NCBI GenBank assembly: GCA_947311605.1
Contig: CAMZLC010000035.1
Span: 1 to 28,459, forward strand
DNA: 28,459 bases
From: an uncultured Sulfurovum sp.
GTDB lineage: Bacteria > Campylobacterota > Campylobacteria > Campylobacterales > Sulfurovaceae
Direction of reading: 5' to 3'
The position numbers and the translations under genes were made by a program. Positions 16,224 to 23,690 of the stretch are shown in pieces (positions within the stretch are counted from its first letter, which is position 1; every line of letters starts with the position of its first letter). The notes under the pieces were generated by a model. It was given only the letters and a program-made list of their open reading frames with translations, had not been told where the DNA came from and searched no databases.

Positions 16224-16645
16224 GGTCCTTCGTTTCTGACGATGAGACTTTCGGGAAGATTAAAACGCCAAATCAGCTTCTCCTCTATCTGTCTCATCTC
16301 TCCCTTGTCTTTTTCGTGATCATAGCCAAGCAGGTGCAGCAATCCGTGAATGAACAGCAGCGTCAGTTCATCTCTTTCTGTGTGCCCCAGTTCTAGAGCT
16401 TTCTCTTTGACTTTGTCCATGGAGATCACGATAGAGCCTGCAGGCTCATGCTCTCGATCCCCACGCAGGGGAAAACTAAGTACATCTGTGGGATCATTTT
16501 TACGCCGATGCACATTGTTGAGCATCTGGATAAAGTTGTCGTTACATAGGATAAGCTCGACATCTTTGTCTGTCAGGTAGTGCGAAATCTTCTCCATGTG
16601 ATCCACAGAGACGATAAGATCGGTTATGTTTTCCAATAGTATCAT
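16220..16645 (-). CDS. ybeY: Endoribonuclease YbeY (rRNA maturation factor)
   Basis: A zinc-dependent single-strand RNase for 16S rRNA 3'-end maturation and ribosome quality control; 141 residues, the normal size. The metal motif is HGLLHLLGYDHEKD, with His 100, 104 and 110, preceded by the DVLSFPL and GSIVIS blocks. It is the middle gene of a three-gene minus-strand operon: 3 bases after the lipoprotein gene and overlapping the antiporter by 4 bases. The neighbours have no obvious functional link to ribosome maturation. Confidence 0.96.
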   Translation of the reverse strand: MILLENITDLIVSVDHMEKISHYLTDKDVELILCNDNFIQMLNNVHRRKNDPTDVLSFPLRGDREHEPAGSIVISMDKVKEKALELGHTERDELTLLFIHGLLHLLGYDHEKDKGEMRQIEEKLIWRFNLPESLIVRNEGP

Positions 16646-16648
16646 GGG

Positions 16649-17005
16649 TCAGTTGCCGTAATATGTTTTTTCGTCGATGCTTTGCTGATATTGTGTCCTC
16701 ATGGTGCCAGCTTCTGCTTCGACGGGAGGGATCAGCTTGCAGGTGGCTCTGCCTCTATCCCATCCTTTTGTGTAGGCTGGAGAGTGTGCAGAGAGTGTAT
16801 AGTCTTTGCTGAAGCGACCATTGGCTGTACGGCAACCGTCTTTGATCCCTTGTCTCTGAGGTGCAGTGAGATTTCTGCCAAAATTGTATCCCTGATAGCA
16901 AAAATAGCCCCGAGTGGGTGCAGTGGATGAGCATCTAGAGACAGAAATTCCGGTACAGCCATCAAGCAAAAAGAGTGCACTGCTGAGCACGCATAGGAAC
17001 TTCAT
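16649..17005 (-). CDS. Small Cys-containing lipoprotein-like protein, unknown
   Basis: 118 residues from ATG 17005. The N-terminus MKFLCVLSSALFLLDGC looks like a lipoprotein signal with Cys 17 as the acylated residue, though Asp at -2 is not ideal for a lipobox. The mature part has four further Cys and the pattern GYNFGRN...GCRTANGRF...YTKGWDRGRATC, which resembles small Campylobacterota surface lipoproteins, but I cannot name the family. An upstream TTG at 17023 would place the -10 box inside the coding region, so I prefer 17005. It leads the operon with ybeY and the antiporter. Confidence 0.75.
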   Translation of the reverse strand: MKFLCVLSSALFLLDGCTGISVSRCSSTAPTRGYFCYQGYNFGRNLTAPQRQGIKDGCRTANGRFSKDYTLSAHSPAYTKGWDRGRATCKLIPPVEAEAGTMRTQYQQSIDEKTYYGN

Positions 17006-17014
17006 TGAAGGTTT

Positions 17015-17020
17015 ATTATA
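17015..17020 (-). promoter_or_regulatory. -10 box for the lipoprotein-ybeY-antiporter operon
   Basis: A perfect TATAAT on the minus strand, only 9 bases before the ATG at 17005. The predicted transcript start lies about 3 bases before the ATG and no Shine-Dalgarno is present. Confidence 0.45.
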
Positions 17021-17133
17021 CAATCATAGCCCTTTCTACGAAAAAAGATTGTATGATTTTAGCAGAAACTCGTTTAAACCAGATTAGCCTGAGATATGTC
17101 ATCATGGTATCATGCGAGCCAAAAGGAGAGACT

Positions 17134-17448
17134 ATGGCGACACTGTTTCAGCATGCGGTATGGAAAGCGCTGGAGAAGATACCCTCTGGCAAAGTCACGA
17201 GCTATGCAGCCCTTGCGCGCTATTTGGAGACCAGAGCTGTCAGAGCCGTAGGCAGTGCTGTGGGCAAAAACCCCAATGCGCCACAGGTACCCTGTCATCG
17301 TGTGGTACGCGGTGACGGAACGATCGGAAACTATAGTGGAGGAGAGGGGGTGGCAACCAAGATCCGTCTTCTCTCTCAGGAGGGTGTAGAGATCTCCGAA
17401 GGGAAAATCGTCGATTTCGACACAGTGTTCTGGGAGTTTACGCCTTGA
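17134..17448 (+). CDS. Methylated-DNA--protein-cysteine methyltransferase, minimal form
   Basis: A suicide repair protein that takes O6-alkyl groups from guanine. The 104-residue product is just the DNA-binding/active-site domain, without the N-terminal domain of Ogt or Ada. The acceptor is Cys 54 in VPCHRVV. The presence of Cys rather than Trp separates it from the non-catalytic alkyltransferase-like proteins. The Arg finger (AVRAVG, Arg 37) and the helix-turn-helix residues YAALARYL are present. The start at 17134 follows AAGGAG by 5 bases; in-frame codons upstream to 17005 have no family resemblance. Its 3' end overlaps the convergent nifU-like gene by 11 bases. Confidence 0.9.
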   Translation: MATLFQHAVWKALEKIPSGKVTSYAALARYLETRAVRAVGSAVGKNPNAPQVPCHRVVRGDGTIGNYSGGEGVATKIRLLSQEGVEISEGKIVDFDTVFWEFTP

Positions 17449-17725
17449 CGATACCTTCGGGAAGCGTCTCCTCTTGTCCCGGGAAGATGCTTTCTACCAC
17501 AAGCTCTGGGTGAATCAGCTCCCTGAGCTTCTTCTGAATCACCATTTTGGTCGTAGCAGTACTCATGGAGCAGCCATTACAAGTGCCGCCTAGCTCGACA
17601 TAAGAGATACCATCCTTGACGCCCAGAAACTGCATGGTACCCTCATGAGATTTTACGTACTCTGCGATTTTTGGTAGGTAGTTCGCTACCGCCTCTGCCA
17701 ACTCTTCATCTGAAAATGGGATCAT
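17438..17725 (-). CDS. NifU C-terminal-domain iron-sulfur scaffold protein
   Basis: 95 residues comprising only the NifU C-terminal domain (Nfu type). The iron-sulfur motif is GGTCNGCSMS, with Cys 49 and Cys 52. It should act as a cytoplasmic carrier or scaffold handing Fe-S clusters to apo-proteins. GAGG sits 10 bases before the ATG. It is a single gene with its own promoter, convergent with the alkyltransferase gene and sharing 11 bases of coding sequence at the 3' ends. Confidence 0.92.
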   Translation of the reverse strand: MIPFSDEELAEAVANYLPKIAEYVKSHEGTMQFLGVKDGISYVELGGTCNGCSMSTATTKMVIQKKLRELIHPELVVESIFPGQEETLPEGIVKA

Positions 17726-17753
17726 CTTGTTACCTCATGTTTGTTTTGGATGG

Positions 17754-17762
17754 AATATATCA
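17754..17762 (-). promoter_or_regulatory. Extended -10 for the nifU-like gene
   Basis: TGA-TATATT on the minus strand, 28 bases before the ATG at 17725. Confidence 0.45.
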
Positions 17763-17823
17763 GAAGAAGTTTAATCCAAGTTAAAAGTGGCTATGATTTT
17801 TCAAAAATAGTGGGTCGATTGCC

Positions 17824-18315
17824 ATGACAAAAACCATTCTTGCAGCTATGTTGCTGCTGACACTGCCTCTATCTGCCAGACAGAACAGCTATCTCAAATA
17901 TCAGCAGTTCATTCTTCGTGCTGAAGCTGGGGCGACCACGCCGGCACGTGAAGTGATGCAGACGGTACGGAATATGGTAGAGAATAAGGTGGTGATTCGT
18001 GGTGCCTGTTGGGACTATCTCGACGCAGCATTCACTCGGGCAGGCTACCTGCGGGGTGCACGCAGCATCGTACACAAAGGCAAAAAGCACAGTGGTCCCT
18101 ATGCTCCCACAACCAAAATCCAGGCAGGTGACTGGCTCTACTATATTAACCACTCCTACCACAACATAGAGCACAGTGGCATGTTTATTGGCTGGACTAA
18201 TGAGAGGAAGCGACAAGGGTTGATCATGAGTTATGCTGGCGAGGGAAGAGTAGAACCTGCCAGATATAAGATCTATGACCTTTCCCATGTCTATCACATC
18301 ATGCGTGCGCAGTAG
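17824..18315 (+). CDS. Secreted NlpC/P60- or CHAP-like cysteine hydrolase (tentative)
   Basis: 163 residues with a signal peptide (MTKTILAAMLLLTLPLSA). The mature part has the order of a papain-like amidase: a Cys at the start of a helix (RGACWDYLDAAFTRAGY, Cys 62), then a beta core with IQAGDWLYYIN, and a His beginning a strand (EHSGMFIGW, His 117). These would be the nucleophile and base of a small peptidoglycan or amide hydrolase. The third catalytic residue is not obvious; Glu 140 of YAGEGRVEP or the Asn/His near 110-113 are candidates. The fold is inferred from these motifs. A TATGAT at 17792 may be its -10. Confidence 0.65.
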   Translation: MTKTILAAMLLLTLPLSARQNSYLKYQQFILRAEAGATTPAREVMQTVRNMVENKVVIRGACWDYLDAAFTRAGYLRGARSIVHKGKKHSGPYAPTTKIQAGDWLYYINHSYHNIEHSGMFIGWTNERKRQGLIMSYAGEGRVEPARYKIYDLSHVYHIMRAQ

Positions 18316-18478
18316 CCTCCCTATCAGATTGTTACCAAACTAAGCACTTTTCACCTATTGTCTTTAAAAAAGGTCAGCCTCGCTCCTATGCTATCTTTAT
18401 GCTATTTTCTTGTGCTACTCTTTTATATATAGTAATTTATTGTCATACTATGCCACACAATTGATACAAGGAGCAACA

Positions 18479-20434
18479 ATGTTAAAAGAGATCTATCAGC
18501 CCAACCCTGATATTGTAAGTAATGCAGCGATTAGAGGTATGGGCGAGTACTGGGAACTTCAGAGTCGGGCCAAGGCGGACTATGAAGGATTTTGGGAAGG
18601 CTATGCGAACAGAAAGATAGAGTGGTTCAAGCCCTTCGACACTGTATTGGATGAGAGCAATCCCCCTTTCTATAAATGGTTTAGCGGCGGACAGCTTAAT
18701 GTGGCGCATCAGTGTGTGGACAGGCATCTAGCGACCAAGAAAAATAAAGCAGCGATTATTTTCGAGGGAGATAATGGAGACTATCAGATATTGACCTATC
18801 GCAGACTCTCTTATGAAGTTAACAAGACTGCCAATATGTTCAAAAATATGTTTGGTATCAAAAAAGGTGACAGGGTGGTGCTCTATATGCCAATGATCCC
18901 TGAAGCAGCTATCTCTATGCTCGCTTGTGCCAAGATCGGCGCGATCCACTCTGTGGTCTTTGGGGGGTTCTCTGCAGAAGCCTTGAGAGACAGGATCGAA
19001 GATGCTCAGGCGAAGCTGGTCGTCACTGCGGATGGTGCTTTCAGAAAAGGCAAGCCCTATATGCTCAAACCGGTGGTGGACAAGGCCCTCGAAGCACGCT
19101 GTGAATGTGTTAATGCTGTCTGTGTCGTAGAGCGAAACGGTGAGGAGATCCACTGGGAGCCTGGCAGAGACTATGCCTACAACGAACTGATCAAGTCTCA
19201 GTCCCATGTCTGCGAGGCAGAGCCTATGGAGAGCGAAGACCCACTCTTCCTACTCTATACCTCTGGCAGCACAGGCAAGCCAAAGGGCGTGCAGCACGCC
19301 ACTGCCGGCTATATTCTCTGGGCACAGATGACTATGGAGTGGGTCTTTGACCTCAAAGACAACGATACCTACTGGTGTACTGCCGATGTGGGCTGGATCA
19401 CCGGGCATACCTATATCGTCTACGGACCGCTGGCGGCAGGGGCGACGACGATCATGTTTGAAGGGGTGCCTACCTATCCGGATGCCGGACGCTGCTGGAG
19501 GATGATAGAGGAGTATCAGATCAACCAGTTCTATACGGCACCGACCGCTATCCGTCTGCTGCACAAAATGGGCGCAGATGAACCGGCTAAGTACGACCTG
19601 AGCTCTCTACGGGTGCTTGGTACGGTCGGTGAGCCGATCGATCCACCGGCATGGAAGTGGTACTATGAGGAGGTGGGGCACGAGAACTGCGCGATCGTGG
19701 ATACCTGGTGGCAGACAGAGACGGGCGGGCATATGGTCTCTCCACTTCCGGGCGCCACAGCGATCAAGCCGGCCTGTGCCACTTTCCCACTGCCGGGCAT
19801 TATGGCAGAGGTGATCGACGAAGAGGGCAATCCTACCCCTGTCGGCGAAAAGGGCTTCCTCTGCATTACCAAACCCTGGCCAAGTATGATCCGCAATGTC
19901 TGGGGAGATGAGGATCGCTACATCAGTTCCTATTTCGGCGACTGCAAAAAAGAGGGCAAACCCGTCTACTTCTCGGGCGACGGTGCCATGGTAGATGAGG
20001 GTGGTTATATTACCATTACAGGGCGTACCGATGATGTGATCAATGTCTCCGGCCACCGCATGGGAACCGCTGAGGTAGAGGCAGCCATCAAGAAGCATGA
20101 TGGCGTGGCGGCAGTGGCTGTCGTAGGCAAACCGCACGAGATCAAAGGCGAAGGGATCTTTGCCTATATTGTACTCAAGAGTGATGACGGCGTAGCCGAT
20201 GAGCTTGAGACCATGAAAGAGATCAACGGCATCATCAAGCAGGAGATCGGTGCTATCGCACTCTGTGATGATATGGCCTTTGTGCCCGACCTTCCCAAGA
20301 CACGCTCAGGGAAGATCATGCGAAGGATCCTGCGAAGTATCGTCAAAGGCGAGGCGATCACGCAGGACACCTCTACGCTGGAGGATCCCTCCATTGTCCC
20401 CACGATAGAGGAGATTGTAAACAGAAAGGTTTAG
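18479..20434 (+). CDS. acs: Acetyl-CoA synthetase (AMP-forming)
   Basis: Activates acetate to acetyl-CoA through acetyl-AMP; cytoplasmic. 651 residues from ATG 18479, which follows AAGGAG by 6 bases; the in-frame ATG at 18410 lacks a ribosome site. The signatures are YTSGSTGKPKGVQH (phosphate loop), TYWCTADVGWITGH, VDTWWQTETGGHM, and the C-terminal hinge with RTDDVINVSGHRMGTAE and PKTRSGKIMRR, whose Lys is the catalytic, acetylation-regulated residue. A strong terminator follows, so acs is probably transcribed apart from pta-ackA even though it is adjacent. Confidence 0.97.
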   Translation: MLKEIYQPNPDIVSNAAIRGMGEYWELQSRAKADYEGFWEGYANRKIEWFKPFDTVLDESNPPFYKWFSGGQLNVAHQCVDRHLATKKNKAAIIFEGDNGDYQILTYRRLSYEVNKTANMFKNMFGIKKGDRVVLYMPMIPEAAISMLACAKIGAIHSVVFGGFSAEALRDRIEDAQAKLVVTADGAFRKGKPYMLKPVVDKALEARCECVNAVCVVERNGEEIHWEPGRDYAYNELIKSQSHVCEAEPMESEDPLFLLYTSGSTGKPKGVQHATAGYILWAQMTMEWVFDLKDNDTYWCTADVGWITGHTYIVYGPLAAGATTIMFEGVPTYPDAGRCWRMIEEYQINQFYTAPTAIRLLHKMGADEPAKYDLSSLRVLGTVGEPIDPPAWKWYYEEVGHENCAIVDTWWQTETGGHMVSPLPGATAIKPACATFPLPGIMAEVIDEEGNPTPVGEKGFLCITKPWPSMIRNVWGDEDRYISSYFGDCKKEGKPVYFSGDGAMVDEGGYITITGRTDDVINVSGHRMGTAEVEAAIKKHDGVAAVAVVGKPHEIKGEGIFAYIVLKSDDGVADELETMKEINGIIKQEIGAIALCDDMAFVPDLPKTRSGKIMRRILRSIVKGEAITQDTSTLEDPSIVPTIEEIVNRKV

Positions 20435-20469
20435 CAGAGGGTCAATTCAGCAAGCTCTATTCTTCATTC

Positions 20470-20478
20470 TGGGATAAT
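20470..20478 (+). promoter_or_regulatory. Possible extended -10 for pta-ackA
   Basis: TGG-GATAAT. The predicted start at about 20485 lies inside the left arm of the acs terminator hairpin, so a transcript from here would not form the full hairpin. Confidence 0.4.
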
Positions 20479-20480
20479 TC

Positions 20481-20508
20481 TTGGGTAACCTCTGTTACCC
20501 AATCTTTT
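20481..20508 (+). terminator. Rho-independent terminator after acs
   Basis: A perfect 9-base stem, TTGGGTAAC with GTTACCCAA, around loop CTCT, followed by TCTTTT. It lies between acs and the pta start. Confidence 0.85.
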
Positions 20509-20525
20509 CTCAGGAAAACACACCG

Positions 20526-22616
20526 ATGCGCATAAAAAGTCTCTATATCTCTTCTCATACTGTAGCCGCGGGCAAGCTGGTCGTAGCGATGGGCATGATG
20601 GAGTTTCTCAAGGCCAAAGTCCACAGAGTTGCTTTCTTCAGACCCTTCGTCAAAGACAAGAGTCATGATCACGATATTGCTTTCTTCCTAGAAAGATACA
20701 CGCTAGATATGACAGAAGCCCAATCCCGTGGTTTTACTGTACACGAAGCGGAGAAAATGATCGCAGAAAACAGTCTGGATACACTGATGAAGCTGCTGGT
20801 TGCCCAGATAAAAGAGCTGGAGAGATCCTATGATTTTGTCCTGATCGAGGGCTTACACCACTCTGCATTCTCTGCTGCTATTGATGTGGATTTGAACCTC
20901 GAAGTGGCAAAAAATGCAGCGGCACCTTATGTGAATATCCTTAATGCCAAATCAGAAGATACGGCGGATGTCCTTGATAATATCCTGATGGATCATGAAC
21001 ATATCAAGGCATCGGGATGTAGGCATTTTGCCACCTTTGCCAACAGACTTGATGCGGAGAAGCTGCCGGCACTGCGCACCCTGCTTGAAGCACACAGAGA
21101 CCTCTCTCCTGTCTATTTACTCCCTGAAGTGGAGGAGTTGGACATGCCAACGATTTTTGAGGTCAGGCATGCTCTGGACTGCGAGGTGATCCGAGCTACG
21201 GGCAAAGAGTACAGAAGGGTGGTGCGACAGACCAAGATCGCAGCCATGCGTCTGGAAAATTTTCTCTCCTATGTAGAGGAGGGGGATCTCGTGCTGGTAC
21301 CGGCGGATCGTGCGGACATCATCATCGGTGCGCTGCTCTCGACTCAGTCCGCCCGGTACCCCAATATTTCCGGCATACTCTTGACCGGTGATATGGAGCT
21401 GGCACCTTCGATACGTGAGATGCTTGAGAGTTTTGACGCCCTCTCTATCCCTATCCTTGCTGTAGCAGGAGATACCTATCAGGTGGCACTCAAAGTGGAG
21501 AGAATTCCTGCAACCATCAGAGCCAAAAGTGAACGCAAGATTGCACTGGCCATGGGGCTTTTCAATACCGCAGTGGATATGATAGCATTGGAACAGATGT
21601 TGGCGCAGGAGGAGCGTAGCGTGCTGACCCCAATTATGTTTGAGTATGCCCTTTTTCAGAGAGCCAGGGCTTCCAAGCAAAAAATCGTCTTGCCTGAAGC
21701 GACAGATGATCGCATACTCAGAGCTGTGGAGACAGTACTGCGCCGGGATGTCGTGGAGATCATACTGCTGGGAAATCCTGAGGAGATCCTACAAAAGAGC
21801 GGCACCCTGGGGCTGGATATCAGCAAAGCAGAGATCGTTGATCCCCACACCTCACCCCTGCAGAAGGGTTTGGCCAAGACACTTTACCGCCTGCGTAAAC
21901 ACAAGGGGCTTTCGCTCGATGCTGCCTGTGACATGCTTCTCTCCTCTACCTACTTTGCCACCATGATGGTCTATATGGGGTATGCAGACGGCATGGTGTC
22001 TGGTGCGACCCACACGACACAGGAGACGATCCGTCCGGCCCTCCAGATCATCAAGACCAAGCCGGACATTCCTATCGTCTCCAGTCTCTTTTTCATGAGT
22101 TTCGAGACACAGGTGCTGGTCTATGCGGATTGCGCGATCAACCAAGACCCCACTGCCCAGGAGCTGGCGACGATCGCCATTACCACGGCGGATACCTCTG
22201 CGCAGTTTGGTATCGAGCCGCGCATCGCTATGCTTTCGTATTCGACTGGGAGTTCTGGCAAAGGGGAGGATGTGGAAAAGGTAGCAGAGGCAACGCGTAT
22301 CGTCAAAGAGAGGAGACCGGAGTTGCTGATAGAGGGACCGATCCAGTACGATGCAGCGATCGATCCTACGGTCGCTGCCCAAAAGTTGCCCGGAAGTGAA
22401 GTGGCAGGTAGGGCGACGCTCTTTGCCTTCCCCGATCTCAATACAGGGAACAATACCTACAAGGCGGTGCAGCGCGCTTCTGGTGCTGTGGCGATCGGCC
22501 CTGTCTTGCAGGGGTTGAAAAAGCCCATCAATGACCTCAGTCGAGGATGTCTGGTGGCTGATATTGTCAATACCATCGTCATCACCGCCATTCAGGCAGC
22601 ACAGGAGGAGAGATGA
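20526..22616 (+). CDS. pta: Phosphate acetyltransferase, long three-domain form
   Basis: Interconverts acetyl-CoA and acetyl phosphate. 696 residues from ATG 20526, with three domains. Residues 1 to about 220 are a P-loop-like domain (MRIKSLYISSHTVAAGK), whose nucleotide loop is degenerate as in other long Pta proteins. A DRTGG-type regulatory domain covers about 225-340. The catalytic PTA_PTB domain runs from about 375 to the end (KIVLPEATDDRILRA, DGMVSGATHTT, STGSSGKGEDVEKV, IDPTVAAQKLPGSEVAG). AGGAAA lies upstream. Its stop overlaps the ackA start as ATGA, so the two enzymes of the acetate-acetyl-phosphate route are co-translated. Confidence 0.96.
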   Translation: MRIKSLYISSHTVAAGKLVVAMGMMEFLKAKVHRVAFFRPFVKDKSHDHDIAFFLERYTLDMTEAQSRGFTVHEAEKMIAENSLDTLMKLLVAQIKELERSYDFVLIEGLHHSAFSAAIDVDLNLEVAKNAAAPYVNILNAKSEDTADVLDNILMDHEHIKASGCRHFATFANRLDAEKLPALRTLLEAHRDLSPVYLLPEVEELDMPTIFEVRHALDCEVIRATGKEYRRVVRQTKIAAMRLENFLSYVEEGDLVLVPADRADIIIGALLSTQSARYPNISGILLTGDMELAPSIREMLESFDALSIPILAVAGDTYQVALKVERIPATIRAKSERKIALAMGLFNTAVDMIALEQMLAQEERSVLTPIMFEYALFQRARASKQKIVLPEATDDRILRAVETVLRRDVVEIILLGNPEEILQKSGTLGLDISKAEIVDPHTSPLQKGLAKTLYRLRKHKGLSLDAACDMLLSSTYFATMMVYMGYADGMVSGATHTTQETIRPALQIIKTKPDIPIVSSLFFMSFETQVLVYADCAINQDPTAQELATIAITTADTSAQFGIEPRIAMLSYSTGSSGKGEDVEKVAEATRIVKERRPELLIEGPIQYDAAIDPTVAAQKLPGSEVAGRATLFAFPDLNTGNNTYKAVQRASGAVAIGPVLQGLKKPINDLSRGCLVADIVNTIVITAIQAAQEER

Positions 22617-23662
22617 CCATACTGGTACTCAATGCAGGCAGCTCTTCGCTCAAGTACAAGCTCTACAGATTCACTCCCATGGCCGAGCAGCTGGCAGCAG
22701 GGGTGATCGAGCAGATCCCGGAGGGTGCCTACCATGCAGCGATTCTTGAAGTGGAGAAGGCACTGGAGAGTGCAGGTATCGCTTCTCTGGCGGTACTGGA
22801 TGCGATTGGACACAGGGTGGTGCATGGCGGAGAGCGCTTTACTGAGAGTGTGCGTATCAACCAAACAGTTACCGAGGCGATCAGGGCACTGATCCCTCTG
22901 GCTCCTCTGCACAACCCTGCCAACCTGGAAGGGATAGAGGTGACACGCGCCCATGCCCCTAGTGTGCCTCAGGTGGCGGTCTTCGATACCGCCTTTCATC
23001 AGACCCTTCCCTCCTATGCCTATCGCTATGCCTTGCCGGAGGAGACCTATACCCGCATGGGGGTGCGCCGCTATGGCTTTCACGGTACCTCCCATCGTTT
23101 TGTTGCCAAGGAGGCAGCAGCTGGGCTGGGTAAACATCCTTCTGATGTCAATCTCATCACCTTGCATCTGGGAAATGGTGCCAGCGTCTGTGCTGTCAGA
23201 GAGGGCAGGAGTGTGGATACCTCAATGGGCTTTACCCCACTGGAGGGGCTGGTCATGGGGAGTAGGAGTGGTGATGTCGATCCTGCGATCCTTTTTTATC
23301 TCTCGCGTGAATATGGCTACACACTGGATGCACTGGACAGCATGCTCAACAAAGAGAGTGGACTGCTGGGGCTCTGCGGAGAGAATGATATGCGTCTGAT
23401 TCATGAGAAGATCGCAGCAGGAGACCCGCGTGCCATGCTGGCACATGAGATCTTCTGCTACCGTATCGTCAAGTATATTGGTGCTTATGCGGCAGTGCTT
23501 GGGCGAGTGGATGCGGTGGTATTCACCGGAGGGATCGGAGAAAATGATGCCATCACACGCCATGCTGTGACCAAGCAGCTCTCACTGGATACGCGATACC
23601 TGGTCATCCCGACCAATGAAGAGCTGGAGATCGCAGTGCAGACGATGCAATGTTTGGTATAA
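22613..23662 (+). CDS. ackA: Acetate kinase, shortened form
   Basis: Acetyl phosphate plus ADP to acetate plus ATP. The ASKHA-fold landmarks are all present: LNAGSSSLKYKLY at the start, GHRVVHGGE, FDTAFHQT (catalytic Asp 125), GFHGTSH, LHLGNGAS, MGSRSGDVDPAI (Arg 218) and FTGGIGEND. The protein is only 349 residues, against about 400 usually. Compared with the Methanosarcina enzyme as I recall it, two stretches are missing: some 20 residues before GHRVVHGGE, and about 25 between GGIGEND and the final VIPTNEE. Reading frame and key residues are intact, so I treat it as functional but compact. It overlaps pta by 4 bases. Confidence 0.9.
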   Translation: MTILVLNAGSSSLKYKLYRFTPMAEQLAAGVIEQIPEGAYHAAILEVEKALESAGIASLAVLDAIGHRVVHGGERFTESVRINQTVTEAIRALIPLAPLHNPANLEGIEVTRAHAPSVPQVAVFDTAFHQTLPSYAYRYALPEETYTRMGVRRYGFHGTSHRFVAKEAAAGLGKHPSDVNLITLHLGNGASVCAVREGRSVDTSMGFTPLEGLVMGSRSGDVDPAILFYLSREYGYTLDALDSMLNKESGLLGLCGENDMRLIHEKIAAGDPRAMLAHEIFCYRIVKYIGAYAAVLGRVDAVVFTGGIGENDAITRHAVTKQLSLDTRYLVIPTNEELEIAVQTMQCLV

Positions 23663-23663
23663 T
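23655..23663 (+). promoter_or_regulatory. Extended -10 for dbpA
   Basis: TGG-TATAAT, a perfect extended -10 overlapping the last codons and stop of ackA. The predicted start is near 23670, 21 bases before the ATG. Confidence 0.6.
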
Positions 23664-23690
23664 ACGCGCACTCTATACAGAAAGAAGCAT

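Noticed and set aside
17005..17133. N-terminal extension of the alkyltransferase
   Set aside because: No similarity to the N-terminal domain of Ogt/Ada, while AAGGAG sits 5 bases before ATG 17134.
23590..23662. Frameshift in the acetate kinase C-terminus
   Set aside because: The missing segment is not present in any other frame; VIPTNEE is reached in frame, so it is a length difference and not a frameshift.
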